Assembly: GCA_964440495.1 (NCBI GenBank)
Contig: CAYTSD010000018.1
Span: 1-24,503, forward strand
DNA: 24,503 nucleotides
Reading direction: 5' to 3'
Source of the DNA: Benthortus sp964440495
GTDB lineage: Archaea > Thermoproteota > Nitrososphaeria_A > Caldarchaeales > Wolframiiraptoraceae
Made by a program: the position numbers and the translations under genes. Shown here piece by piece: positions 1 through 7,208 of the stretch; position 1 is the first letter of the stretch; every line of letters starts with the position of its first letter. The notes beneath the pieces are model-generated. The model saw only the letters and a program-made list of their open reading frames with translations. It had not been told where the DNA came from and did not search any database.

Positions 1-1410
1 CCGCCGTTCACCCGCTGGGGAATCCTCGGAGCCGAGGAGAGGGAGGCCGTCAAACGCTTTCTCTCCTGGAGAGGCTACGCCAGGCTTCTCAGGCGGAGGC
101 AGCTGAACCTAAGCGTCGCAGGGCTACTTTTAGTTGACAGCGTTCTCGGGGAGGGAGGCTTCTTGGCCTCGGTTCTACCCTCCTCAGCCCTCTATACCCT
201 CACGGCTGAGGCTGCTAGGAGACTGCTCCTCGAACGCTACAGGGTTCTGGCAATCGCTGAGGCCTCGGCGGACTCCTTCTCCGAGGGAAGCGGCTTCAAG
301 GAGGTTATCCTGGCGGCGGTGAAGGGAGGTGGGGAGGGCGAGACCCTAATCCTGAGGCTCTCGGAGAAGACCGACCTCAACAGGCTCTCCAAACTCGTCC
401 TCACGGGAGAAGACTCCATGGAAGAGGTCTTGGCGAGGAGGAGGCTCAGAAGCCTTACACCCATCGAGAGGTTTAACTGGCTTACACTCTTCTCAGGAGA
501 GCGGGTTCTCAGCGTCCTCTCAGCCCTCAGCAGCTCCCCCCAGCTCTCCCAAGGCATTCCAAGAGACCTGATTGTGAGAGGCATCGAGATGTATGGCCCA
601 GACTTCTTCTTCCTCCCAAACAGGTTCTGGAGGGTGGTCGAGGTTGGGGAAGAGTATTTGATTGTCGAAGATAGGTCAGGTGTGAGGCTGCCTATCCCAA
701 GAAGTTTTCTCATCGAGTGTTTTAGGAAGCCCAGCCTCCACTCCAAGAGTATTCTGGATGAGCCTCGGCACTTCCTCCTCTCCATCCCATCAACCCTCCT
801 AGAGAGGCTTCCAGAAAGCCTACGCCGGTACGTTATATGGGGGGTGGAGTCGGGTGCCGCGCTTCCCGCCGTCAAGGCCTTCGGAGACCGATGGCTGAGC
901 CATACCCACCGCCAGCTCGAGGTCAAGAAGCCCTACGGCCTCCTCTTCCTCCCAGACAAGGTTGACTCAAGCCTCCTACACCGCTCCGTCTACGCGTTCC
1001 TCTCCCCCAAGCCCCTCACAGCCTCCAAGAACTTCCACATCCTGAAGCTTAGGGAGAGGGGGCAGGCATCCTTCCTAGCCCTCTGGTTCAACAGCGTCTT
1101 CTTCCTAATCCTTCTGACGGCGGCGGGCAGGAGGATTAGCGGGAGGTGGACAAGGCTTCTCGAGGAGGATTATCTCAGGCTTCCAGCCCCTCCCCTAGAC
1201 AGGGTTGAGGAGAGCTTTCTGGAGGATGCTTCAAGGCTTGTTGAAACCCTCTCAGCGGAGGCTCTCCCACCCCTCAGGAGGCAGCTTGAGGACAGGCCTC
1301 GGTGGAGGCTTCGGCTCGACGCCCTCGTAGCTGAAGCCCTAGGGCTGAGATTCTCGGAGAAGCTTTACGACACCCTTCTCAACGCTCTCTCAGAGACAAA
1401 TGCTAAATAG
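1..1410 (+). CDS. N6-adenine DNA methyltransferase, C-terminal part (5' end outside window)
   Basis: The frame is open from base 1, so this is the 3' part of a longer gene; a TTG at 163 is not a convincing start. The first residues read PPF, which fits the end of the (N/D)PP(Y/F) catalytic motif IV of N6-adenine methyltransferases. The next stretch (LLLVDSVLGEGGFLASVLPS and the ASADSFSEGSGFKEVIL segment) matches the pattern after that motif in Eco57I/TaqI-type enzymes: a strand, 'iavVlPss', then 'aF...fkevIl'. The rest (about residues 170-470) looks like a target-recognition region, including a FLALWFNSVFFLILL segment like the 'lallNS' element of TaqI-type specificity domains. Motif I (SAM binding) must lie upstream of the window. 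It could be an orphan methylase or the modification half of a type IIG restriction enzyme; no nuclease motif is visible in this part. The assignment comes from motif reading, not a database search. Confidence 0.75.
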   Translation, partial: PPFTRWGILGAEEREAVKRFLSWRGYARLLRRRQLNLSVAGLLLVDSVLGEGGFLASVLPSSALYTLTAEAARRLLLERYRVLAIAEASADSFSEGSGFKEVILAAVKGGGEGETLILRLSEKTDLNRLSKLVLTGEDSMEEVLARRRLRSLTPIERFNWLTLFSGERVLSVLSALSSSPQLSQGIPRDLIVRGIEMYGPDFFFLPNRFWRVVEVGEEYLIVEDRSGVRLPIPRSFLIECFRKPSLHSKSILDEPRHFLLSIPSTLLERLPESLRRYVIWGVESGAALPAVKAFGDRWLSHTHRQLEVKKPYGLLFLPDKVDSSLLHRSVYAFLSPKPLTASKNFHILKLRERGQASFLALWFNSVFFLILLTAAGRRISGRWTRLLEEDYLRLPAPPLDRVEESFLEDASRLVETLSAEALPPLRRQLEDRPRWRLRLDALVAEALGLRFSEKLYDTLLNALSETNAK

Positions 1411-1434
1411 GCTGGACAACGCTTCTCTGCGAGA

Positions 1435-2136
1435 ATGGAGCTGGAGACAGAAGTTATCATCGAACCAGACTATAGGGGCTTCAAGGCGCCTGGCGCAGTG
1501 CTGATTGAGGGGCTGCCAGGTGTAGGCTTGGTGGCCAAGACAGCTGTAGCCTACATGCTTGAGAAGCTTGGGGGAAGGAGGGTCTGTAGGCTCTATTCAC
1601 CCTATTTTCCGACGATGGGGTATGTGAGGGAGGGGAGGCTTGTGCCAAGCTTCGCGGACATCTACCATGTTGAGGCGGAGAGGCCGCTTCTCCTACTCTA
1701 CGGCAACGCCCAGCCCTCCTCCTACTATGGCCAACACGAGTTCTGTGAAAAGATACTAGACGTGGTCACAGGGTTTGGCGCAGACTTCATCCTAACACTC
1801 GGAGGCTATGGGAAGGACAAGGTCTCGGAGCAGAGGGCAGTCTATCTATCCTCAACGAATCCTAAGACCCTTGAGAAAGCCTTAGAGGTCTTGGACGCCG
1901 AGGCCTATGAGGGCCAGATAATAGGCGCCGCAGGTCTCCTGATAACCCTGGCCGAGGAGCAGGGCATAGACAACCTCTCAATGCTCATAGAGGCAGGTGA
2001 ATCGACCCCAGACTTCCAGGCAGCCAAGAGGGCTGTGGAGTCCGTCGCCAAGTTCCTAGGACTTAGACTCAGGGTCGAGGGCCTCTACAGTATCTCAGAG
2101 ACCTATAACTCCGCCTATAAGCGGCTTGAGGTCTAG
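1435..2136 (+). CDS. PAC2-family protein (proteasome assembly chaperone-like, COG2047)
   Basis: This 233-residue protein has the archaeal PAC2 pattern: an N-terminal strand followed by LIEGLPGVGLVAKTAVAYM (residues 22-40), a central LTLGGYG, and a C-terminal region with ESTPDFQAAKRAVESV. Archaeal PAC2 relatives (PbaA/PbaB type) are associated with proteasome assembly; the biochemical role of this paralogue is not shown. The ATG at 1435 is the only sensible start. A TATA-like ctaaatag overlapping the stop codon of the preceding methylase lies about 30 bp upstream, which predicts a leaderless mRNA. The aIF6 gene follows at once, probably in the same transcript. Confidence 0.85.
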   Translation: MELETEVIIEPDYRGFKAPGAVLIEGLPGVGLVAKTAVAYMLEKLGGRRVCRLYSPYFPTMGYVREGRLVPSFADIYHVEAERPLLLLYGNAQPSSYYGQHEFCEKILDVVTGFGADFILTLGGYGKDKVSEQRAVYLSSTNPKTLEKALEVLDAEAYEGQIIGAAGLLITLAEEQGIDNLSMLIEAGESTPDFQAAKRAVESVAKFLGLRLRVEGLYSISETYNSAYKRLEV

Positions 2137-2152
2137 CGAGGTGCCCGAAGGC

Positions 2153-2845
2153 TTGGGGAGAGCTGCGGCGAAGACCGGTGGAATCTATCTAGAAACCTTC
2201 TTCGGGACTGCTGAGGTCGGCTTATTCGCCGCAGCGACGGACAGGGTCTGCATAGTCCCTCCCCAGCTTAAGCCGAGGCAGAGGAGGCTTATAGAGGAGG
2301 TGCTCGGGGTTGAGGTTATACCGACGACGATAGCAGGCTCCTTCCTCATAGCGCCCATGATAGCTGGAAACAGCAGCGGTCTAGTAATCTCTATGATGGC
2401 CTTGGACGAGGAGGTGGAGCAGATAAAGAAGAAGGCAGGAGACCTAAACATACTCATCCTCAGAAGCAGGTACACAGCAGTTGGAAACCTAATCCTAGCA
2501 AACGATAAGGCGGCGTTCGTAAGCTCGTTGTTCAAGAAGAGGGAGGTCAGAGAAATAGAGGACGCACTTGGAGTCGAGGTAATCCAGGGAAGAATAGCTG
2601 GAAGAACCTACGTAGGCTCACTCGCCGTAGTGACGAATGAAGGAGGACTAATACATGTGGAGGCATCCGAAGAAGAGGGAAAAAACCTGAGCAAGCTCTT
2701 CAAGGTTGAGATACTCCCTGGAACAGTCAACGACGGGGTCCCATTCGTTAGAAGCGGGATAATAGCAAACAGCAGGGGGGCGATAATAGGCTCCCTGACA
2801 ACGGGCCCAGAGCTCATGAATATTTCCAGGGCCCTCGGCGTCTAG
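2153..2845 (+). CDS. eif6: Translation initiation factor aIF6
   Basis: The protein is an eIF6/aIF6 homologue, which binds the large ribosomal subunit and blocks premature joining to the small subunit. The pentein-type internal repeats are recognisable: YLETFFGTAEVGLFAAATD, then GSFLIAPMIAGNSSGL, RYTAVGNLILAND, and a C-terminal GTVNDGVPFVRSGIIANS with an ending like ISRALGV. The frame is open back to a TTG at 2126, inside the PAC2 gene. The TTG at 2153 is preferred because GAGGTG lies nine bases upstream and the resulting 230 residues are closer to the usual 220-225. The stop interlocks with that of the convergent DUF424 gene (shared CTAG at 2842-2845). Confidence 0.93.
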   Translation: MGRAAAKTGGIYLETFFGTAEVGLFAAATDRVCIVPPQLKPRQRRLIEEVLGVEVIPTTIAGSFLIAPMIAGNSSGLVISMMALDEEVEQIKKKAGDLNILILRSRYTAVGNLILANDKAAFVSSLFKKREVREIEDALGVEVIQGRIAGRTYVGSLAVVTNEGGLIHVEASEEEGKNLSKLFKVEILPGTVNDGVPFVRSGIIANSRGAIIGSLTTGPELMNISRALGV

Positions 2846-3159
2846 AGGAACAGCTGGAGATGCGGGACCCCGTCGATCTTCACCATAGCTTTCTCCACAG
2901 CATACCCCCTGCTAATAGCGTAGGAGACCGCGCAGTCTCCTAGGAGATTAACTATTGTCGCCTGCTTAAGATACCTGTCCAACTCATCCCTATTTATCAG
3001 CACTCCACCATAGAACGCTCTACTAACCTCGACTAAAACCCCGTTTCCGATGTTAAGCTTCCTTCCGAGGAGATCCTCATCGCAGGCGGCTACAATCGTC
3101 TCCCCAGTCTTAGAGTGATGAACCTTGACCCAAACCCTCTCCAGCCGCTCCCCAAGCAT
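2842..3159 (-). CDS. DUF424 family protein
   Basis: A short archaeal protein matching the DUF424 (COG2412) pattern: WVKVHHSKTGETIVAACDE near the N terminus, LGRKLNIGNG, VSRAFYGGVLIN, ATIVNLLGDCAVSYAI and the ending IDGVPHLQLFL. Function is unknown. The frame is open to an ATG at 3213, but the internal ATG at 3159 (105 residues) is chosen because TTTATATT at 3184-3191 on the minus strand is a good TATA box about 29 bp upstream of it. That predicts a leaderless mRNA and leaves the longer start outside the transcript. The length then suits the family (about 95-105 residues). It converges on aIF6 with a 4-base overlap and diverges from the XRE regulator. Confidence 0.8.
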   Translation of the reverse strand: MLGERLERVWVKVHHSKTGETIVAACDEDLLGRKLNIGNGVLVEVSRAFYGGVLINRDELDRYLKQATIVNLLGDCAVSYAISRGYAVEKAMVKIDGVPHLQLFL

Positions 3160-3183
3160 TACAAATAATCTTCTAAACACCTG

Positions 3184-3191
3184 AATATAAA
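3184..3191 (-). promoter_or_regulatory. TATA box of the DUF424 gene
   Basis: TTTATATT on the minus strand, centred about 29 bp before the ATG at 3159. This spacing puts the transcription start at or next to the start codon and decides the start choice for this gene. Confidence 0.65.
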
Positions 3192-3223
3192 CTGAGCCGC
3201 AACCATTACTCATCTTAGTAAAA

Positions 3224-3251
3224 CTTAAGGCACTGTTTACACAATATACTA
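3224..3251 (+). promoter_or_regulatory. Candidate TATA elements for the XRE regulator
   Basis: Two AT-rich elements precede the regulator: CTTAAG at 3224-3229 and TATACTAT at about 3244-3251. The first lies about 32 bp before the TTG at 3259, the spacing used by most genes in this window. The second fits only the later ATG at 3289, with a longer leader. The sequence does not settle which is used. Confidence 0.4.
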
Positions 3252-3258
3252 TTGGAGT

Positions 3259-3975
3259 TTGTGGGAGAGAGCCACCCGAGAAGCTCTGATGACCAGAATA
3301 GCTGGAGAGATAACTCTCTCAGAAGCTCCCGGCAGCGTTATGAAGAAGTGGAGAAGACTCTTCGAGCTAAGTCAAGCCGAGGTCGCAAAGATAATGGGCA
3401 TATCACCCTCAGTTCTCAGCGACTACGAAAACAATAGAAGAAGATCTCCTGGAGCGGTTTTTGTGAGAAAGTTTGTGGAGGCCTTAATCGAAGCCGACCT
3501 GAAGAAAGGTGGACCGCATATCAGGCGATACTCAACCTTCCAGAGAGATTTAAGCGGAGCAATAATAGATATGGGAGAGTTTGTCTCTCCTAAAACTGCT
3601 AGAGAGATTGCTGAAACCTTGGCGGCGATAGTGTTGGCTGGAAAGTCATGCGAGAATATTCAAATATATGGATACACTGTTCTCGACAGCATTAAGGCTA
3701 TAAAGATGCTTGACGCCCTCGACTTCCTCCAGATATATGGGAGAAACCCGATGAGAGCGATTATTTTTACAGGCGTTACGAGGGGGCGTTCACCGATGGT
3801 TGCCGCCCGCCTCTATCCAATAAAGCCTAAGATGATAGTGATTCACGGCCCTAGGAGGGTTGAGGAGATTGATAAGCTTGCGATAGAGCTCGCCGAGCTT
3901 GAGTCAATATACTTTACCTTATGTCCCTTAAGTAGCGTCAACGAGATAGTTAAGAGGCTTAGGTCGCTGACCTAG
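3259..3975 (+). CDS. XRE-type HTH transcriptional regulator with C-terminal domain (COG1709-like)
   Basis: The N-terminal part is a Cro/C1-type helix-turn-helix: MKKWRRLFELSQAEVAKIMG, then SPSVLSDYENNRRRSPG (about residues 28-66 counted from the TTG). The remaining 160 residues form an alpha/beta domain typical of a family of archaeal regulators grouped as COG1709; its ligand is unknown. Two starts are possible: TTG 3259 (238 residues, TATA CTTAAG 32 bp upstream) or ATG 3289 (228 residues). The first fits the promoter spacing better, the second has the better codon. Deoxyhypusine synthase follows 42 bp downstream with its own TATA-like sequence, so co-transcription is not certain. Confidence 0.85.
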   Translation: MWERATREALMTRIAGEITLSEAPGSVMKKWRRLFELSQAEVAKIMGISPSVLSDYENNRRRSPGAVFVRKFVEALIEADLKKGGPHIRRYSTFQRDLSGAIIDMGEFVSPKTAREIAETLAAIVLAGKSCENIQIYGYTVLDSIKAIKMLDALDFLQIYGRNPMRAIIFTGVTRGRSPMVAARLYPIKPKMIVIHGPRRVEEIDKLAIELAELESIYFTLCPLSSVNEIVKRLRSLT

Positions 3976-4017
3976 CCTCCGTAAATAACAAATGATAGCT
4001 GCTTTTAGTATTGTGGG

Positions 4018-4938
4018 ATGAGGGTAGTTAGGGACCTCTCGATAAAGCCTGGGCTAAGTGTCTCCGAGCTTGTTGAGCAGTTTTATAGTTCAGGTGGGTT
4101 CGCTGCTAAGTATCTGGGGGTTGCCGCCCACATTCTCAAAAAGATGGTTGGAGACGAGAGGTGCGTGCGTTTTCTATCTTTTGTTGCTGCGCCTGTTTCA
4201 ACGGGTCTTAGAGGAGTTTTCGCGGAGCTTGTTAAGCGTGGAATGTTTGATGTATTGATTACGACCTGTGGCGCTCTTGACCATGATATAGCCCGTAGCC
4301 TTGGAGAATACTATGAGGGTGACTTCTGGATGGATGATGCCGAGCTTAGGGAGAAAGGGTATCACAGGCTTGGAAGCGTGCTTATCCCCCTAGATGCATA
4401 TGGCCCAGCAGTCGAGAAATTCGTCCAAGGCTCTTTAGAGTCTGTCTACGTAGATGGTGTTAGAGAGGTTGGAAGCATCGATGTCGCGAGGATTCTGGGT
4501 GAGAGGCTTAACGATGAGAGGAGCATACTTTACTGGGCTGCGAGGAAGGGTGTCAAAGTATTTGTTCCCGGGATAATGGACGGTGCTGTTGGAACCCAGC
4601 TCTGGCTCTTCCAGCAGAAGCATAGAGACTTCAGGCTTAACCTCTTCAAGGATTCGGAGCATCTTGCCGAGATAGTCTTCAAGGCTAAACGCACAGGAGC
4701 GCTAATGGTAGGTGGAGGAATCTCGAAGCATCACACCCTATGGTGGAACCAGTTCAAGGAGGGTCTCGACTACGCGGTATACATAACTACTGCATGCGAG
4801 TATGATGGGAGCCTGAGCGGCGCACTTGTTAGAGAGGCTATATCGTGGGGGAAGGTTAAGCCTGAGGCGGAGAAAGTAACGGTTCACGGAGATGCGACAA
4901 TAATTCTCCCACTCCTCGCAGCCTATCTAATAGACTAA
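4018..4938 (+). CDS. dys: Deoxyhypusine synthase
   Basis: The enzyme transfers the aminobutyl group of spermidine to a lysine of aIF5A in an NAD-dependent reaction, the first step of hypusine formation. The 306-residue sequence shows family marks throughout: FLSFVAAPVSTGLRGVFAEL, DVLITTCGALDHDIARS (residues 78-93), VFVPGIMDGAVGTQLW (181-196), and the catalytic region LMVGGGISKHHTLWWNQF with the active-site lysine expected at K237. The NAD/spermidine-site segment DYAVYITTACEYDGSLSGA follows. The ATG at 4018 is about 32 bp after a TATA-like gtaaataaca. The stop interlocks with that of tupC (CTAA, 4935-4938). Confidence 0.96.
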   Translation: MRVVRDLSIKPGLSVSELVEQFYSSGGFAAKYLGVAAHILKKMVGDERCVRFLSFVAAPVSTGLRGVFAELVKRGMFDVLITTCGALDHDIARSLGEYYEGDFWMDDAELREKGYHRLGSVLIPLDAYGPAVEKFVQGSLESVYVDGVREVGSIDVARILGERLNDERSILYWAARKGVKVFVPGIMDGAVGTQLWLFQQKHRDFRLNLFKDSEHLAEIVFKAKRTGALMVGGGISKHHTLWWNQFKEGLDYAVYITTACEYDGSLSGALVREAISWGKVKPEAEKVTVHGDATIILPLLAAYLID

Positions 4939-5618
4939 AGCTCTATAATCTCATGCGGAGAGCCCTCAGCGATTATCTCTCCATTCTCCATGAGTATAGC
5001 TCTTGCAGAAAGCCTTAACGCCGCTAGCCTGTCATGGGTTGCAGTAACTATCGTTACTCCCTGCGCAGCCAGCATCCTAATAACATCCTCTAGGAATTTC
5101 CTACTTCTCGAGTCTAGGTTTGAGGTCGGCTCATCGAGTAGAAGATATCTTGGATTGACTGCGAGAGCTCTTGCGAGTGCGACTCTTTGTCTCTGGCCTG
5201 CTGAGAGAGCTGGAGCCCAAGCATCTCCGAGTTCTTCGATATCCATCGTCTTAAGCGCTTCTTTTACTCTCTCTTCAAGCTTTTCTCCCGTGATGCCTCT
5301 AATCCTTAGTCCGTAGGCTATGTTATCCCAGACGCTTCGTCTAAGCATGACCGGGTGCTCATGGATGTAGACGATGTCTCTCCTTAACCGGACTCTCTGC
5401 TCATTAGATAGGTTCCAGACATCGATTCCATCTATGTAGACGTTTCCTCTCTCAGGTTTGTAGATTGCTGCGGCAACCTTTAGGAGCGTGCTCTTACCTG
5501 CTCCGTTAGGTCCTATTAGGGCTGTTACTCCTCTTCCAAATTCTACATCTATGTCTTGGAGTATTGGTGGGTCTCCTCTCCGGTAGCGGAACCACACATT
5601 CTTCAGCTTAAGCGCCAT
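4935..5618 (-). CDS. tupC: Tungstate/molybdate ABC transporter ATP-binding protein
   Basis: A 227-residue ABC ATPase. Walker A is GPNGAGKST (36-44), the signature is LSAGQRQRVALARAL (138-152), Walker B with the catalytic glutamate is YLLLDEPTSNLD (158-169), and the H-loop histidine is H195. The usual Q-loop glutamine is not visible: the segment reads VYIHEHPVML, with His at the expected place. It is the third gene of tupA-tupB-tupC; its start overlaps the end of tupB by 16 bp, so translation is probably coupled, and GAGGGTGA lies just upstream of the ATG. The substrate is inferred from TupA and the ModE-like regulator next door; tungstate is more likely than molybdate, but this is not proved. 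Confidence 0.9.
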   Translation of the reverse strand: MALKLKNVWFRYRRGDPPILQDIDVEFGRGVTALIGPNGAGKSTLLKVAAAIYKPERGNVYIDGIDVWNLSNEQRVRLRRDIVYIHEHPVMLRRSVWDNIAYGLRIRGITGEKLEERVKEALKTMDIEELGDAWAPALSAGQRQRVALARALAVNPRYLLLDEPTSNLDSRSRKFLEDVIRMLAAQGVTIVTATHDRLAALRLSARAILMENGEIIAEGSPHEIIEL

Positions 5619-6253
5619 TTCACCCTCATTCTCCTCACGAGGAACGTTATTAGAAAGGTTGTTGCCAAGAGGACTCCGCCTAGGGTTAGAGCTAGCTCGA
5701 ATTCACCTTTACTCACTTCTAAAGCTATTGCGGTCGTCATCACCCGTGTAAGTCCCTTAATGTTTCCTCCGAGCATTAGGGCTACTCCAAGCTCTCCCAC
5801 AGCACGGTTAAAGCCTAGGATAAAGGCTGTGAGAAGCCCTGGCAGAGACTCTCGGATAAGCGTCGCCGCCGCCTGCCTCTCCGATGCTCCAACAGCTACC
5901 AAGGTCTCCCAAAGCTCCTCCCCAGTCCTACGCAGAGTCGAGATGCTTAGAGAGACTATGAAGGGCGTTATTAGAATCGCCTGCCCAATACTTATCGCCG
6001 CTGGAGTATAGAGTATTGAGGTGAATCCAAGCGGCCCAGACCTTGAGAGCAGTAGGTAGAGGAGGAGGCCTATGACGACTGTGGGGACGCTGACCAAAGT
6101 GTTGAAGAGGTCTACCGCAAGCTCCGCGACCCTCCCCTTACTTAGAAGAAGCTTAAGAGAGATTAGGAGGCTCCATCCAGAAGCCATTAGAGTTGCTGAA
6201 CCAGAGACTAGAAGAGACCTCCCAACAATCTCCGCCACCTCGCTCCAAAGCAT
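5603..6253 (-). CDS. tupB: Tungstate/molybdate ABC transporter permease
   Basis: A 216-residue integral membrane protein with five or six hydrophobic segments. The cytoplasmic EAA-type loop that contacts the ATPase is clear: VGASERQAAATLIRESLPGL followed by LGFNRAVGELGVALMLGG (about residues 120-160), as in permeases of tungstate and molybdate importers. The C terminus is basic (FLVRRMRVKWRLS). The start ATG has a GGAGG ten bases upstream and lies 14 bp after the tupA stop; its 3' end overlaps tupC. This is a standard TupABC operon arrangement. Confidence 0.9.
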   Translation of the reverse strand: MLWSEVAEIVGRSLLVSGSATLMASGWSLLISLKLLLSKGRVAELAVDLFNTLVSVPTVVIGLLLYLLLSRSGPLGFTSILYTPAAISIGQAILITPFIVSLSISTLRRTGEELWETLVAVGASERQAAATLIRESLPGLLTAFILGFNRAVGELGVALMLGGNIKGLTRVMTTAIALEVSKGEFELALTLGGVLLATTFLITFLVRRMRVKWRLS

Positions 6254-6267
6254 CTATTCTTTTCCTC

Positions 6268-7149
6268 CTAAAGCTCCGCAAGCTTCTTCCACGCCTCTTG
6301 AAGTTCCTCGATCTGCGCATCTTCTACGGGTTTGAAGAGTTTTCCACCGCTGAAGCTTCTTATCAGGTCTTGGCCGCTGCTTGAGGTTAGAAAGTCTATG
6401 AACTTCTCCGCCAACTCCTCGTCGACTCCTTGAACCTTCGCAGGGTTTACTGGGTAGGCGCTGTAGATGTTTATGAGGATGTCTCCCTCGGTGACTAGGG
6501 GTTTGAGGTTCCCGAGCTTTGAGCCGAATTTTAGGTAGGTTCCGATGTCTGAGAGGGTATAAGCCTGCTTTTCACCGGCCACTAGAAGTGTCTGAGCCAT
6601 CCCTGCTCCAGCCTCAATATACCATGGCTTCCCCCTCGGGTCTAGGCCTGCCAGCCTCCAGAGAGCAAGCTCCCTGACATGGGTTCCAGAGTTGTCGCCT
6701 CTTGAGACGAAGACGGCCTCCCCCCTCTCACCAGCCCCGTAAATCTTCTTGAAGGCGTCGATGGGTGAGAGTCCTTCGATTCCAGCTGGGTCGTCGCCTG
6801 GCCCTAGGATTAGGAAATAGTTGTAGGCGAAGATTCTCCCAGGCTTCAGGACATCTTCTCCGAGATACTTCTTCTCGAGGCTTGGCGCATGGACTAAGAC
6901 TAGGTCTGCGTCTCCCATGGCCGCTTTCCTCAAAGCCTCCCCGCTTCCAACGGCCACGAACTCGACCGAGACCCCGGGATTCCTCCGCTCAAACTCCTCG
7001 GCCAAGACGTCAAGCAACCCTGTCGCATAAAGGCTTGTCGTGGTTGTCGCTCGGAGGGTTCTATTCTGGAGACCCTGTAGATAGACCACCCCTAGGATAA
7101 GTGCTCCGACGGCTAGTAGTGTTATAGCTGCTAGGATTGTTTTCCTCAT
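6268..7149 (-). CDS. tupA: Tungstate-binding extracellular protein TupA
   Basis: The 293-residue protein begins with a basic N terminus and one hydrophobic helix (residues 4-24) acting as signal or anchor. The mature part has the TupA oxyanion-binding marks: ATTTTSLYATGLLDVLAEEF (34-53), GDADLVLVHAPSLEKKYL (79-96), and VSRGDNSGTHVRELALW (148-164). The TTTS and SRGDNSGTH motifs distinguish TupA from ModA and WtpA. The start ATG lies within the right arm (as read on this strand) of an 8-bp inverted repeat that resembles a ModE operator, so transcription is probably repressed by the divergent ModE-like protein when oxyanion is plentiful. A TATA element shared with the divergent gene lies about 33 bp upstream. 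Confidence 0.92.
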   Translation of the reverse strand: MRKTILAAITLLAVGALILGVVYLQGLQNRTLRATTTTSLYATGLLDVLAEEFERRNPGVSVEFVAVGSGEALRKAAMGDADLVLVHAPSLEKKYLGEDVLKPGRIFAYNYFLILGPGDDPAGIEGLSPIDAFKKIYGAGERGEAVFVSRGDNSGTHVRELALWRLAGLDPRGKPWYIEAGAGMAQTLLVAGEKQAYTLSDIGTYLKFGSKLGNLKPLVTEGDILINIYSAYPVNPAKVQGVDEELAEKFIDFLTSSSGQDLIRSFSGGKLFKPVEDAQIEELQEAWKKLAEL

Positions 7150-7174
7150 CGTTATCTCAATATGGAATAACGAT
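7148..7174. promoter_or_regulatory. ModE-like operator (8-bp inverted repeat) over the tupA start
   Basis: ATCGTTAT, an 11-bp spacer, then ATAACGAT: a perfect 8-bp inverted repeat. Bacterial ModE operators contain CGTTAT/ATAACG half sites with similar spacing. The site covers the predicted tupA transcription start and its ATG, an ideal position for repression. Seen from the regulator gene it lies just upstream of the TATA element. The link to the neighbouring ModE-like protein is inference from position and sequence. Confidence 0.7.
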
Positions 7175-7178
7175 TACT

Positions 7179-7185
7179 CTTAAAT
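7179..7185. promoter_or_regulatory. Shared bidirectional TATA element between tupA and the ModE-like gene
   Basis: CTTAAAT on the plus strand, ATTTAAG on the minus strand. It is centred 27 bp before the TTG of the ModE-like gene and about 33 bp before the tupA ATG. One element may direct both divergent transcripts. Confidence 0.55.
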
Positions 7186-7208
7186 GTTTCCAAAAACATG
7201 AAAACACG

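Noticed and set aside
237..926. Open frame of 229 codons on the minus strand across the methyltransferase gene
   Set aside because: It is fully antisense to a frame with clear methylase motifs, has no recognisable domain or promoter, and arises from the purine-rich coding bias of this genome.
3160..3213. ATG at 3213 as start of the DUF424 gene
   Set aside because: It lies upstream of the predicted transcript start set by the TATA box at 3184-3191, and the extra residues do not resemble the family.
5556..6011. Open frame of 151 codons on the plus strand over tupB/tupC
   Set aside because: Antisense to conserved transporter motifs; low-complexity Ser/Arg/Pro composition with no domain.
7137..7208. 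TTG at 7137 as start of the ModE-like gene
   Set aside because: It lies inside tupA and upstream of both the operator and the TATA element.
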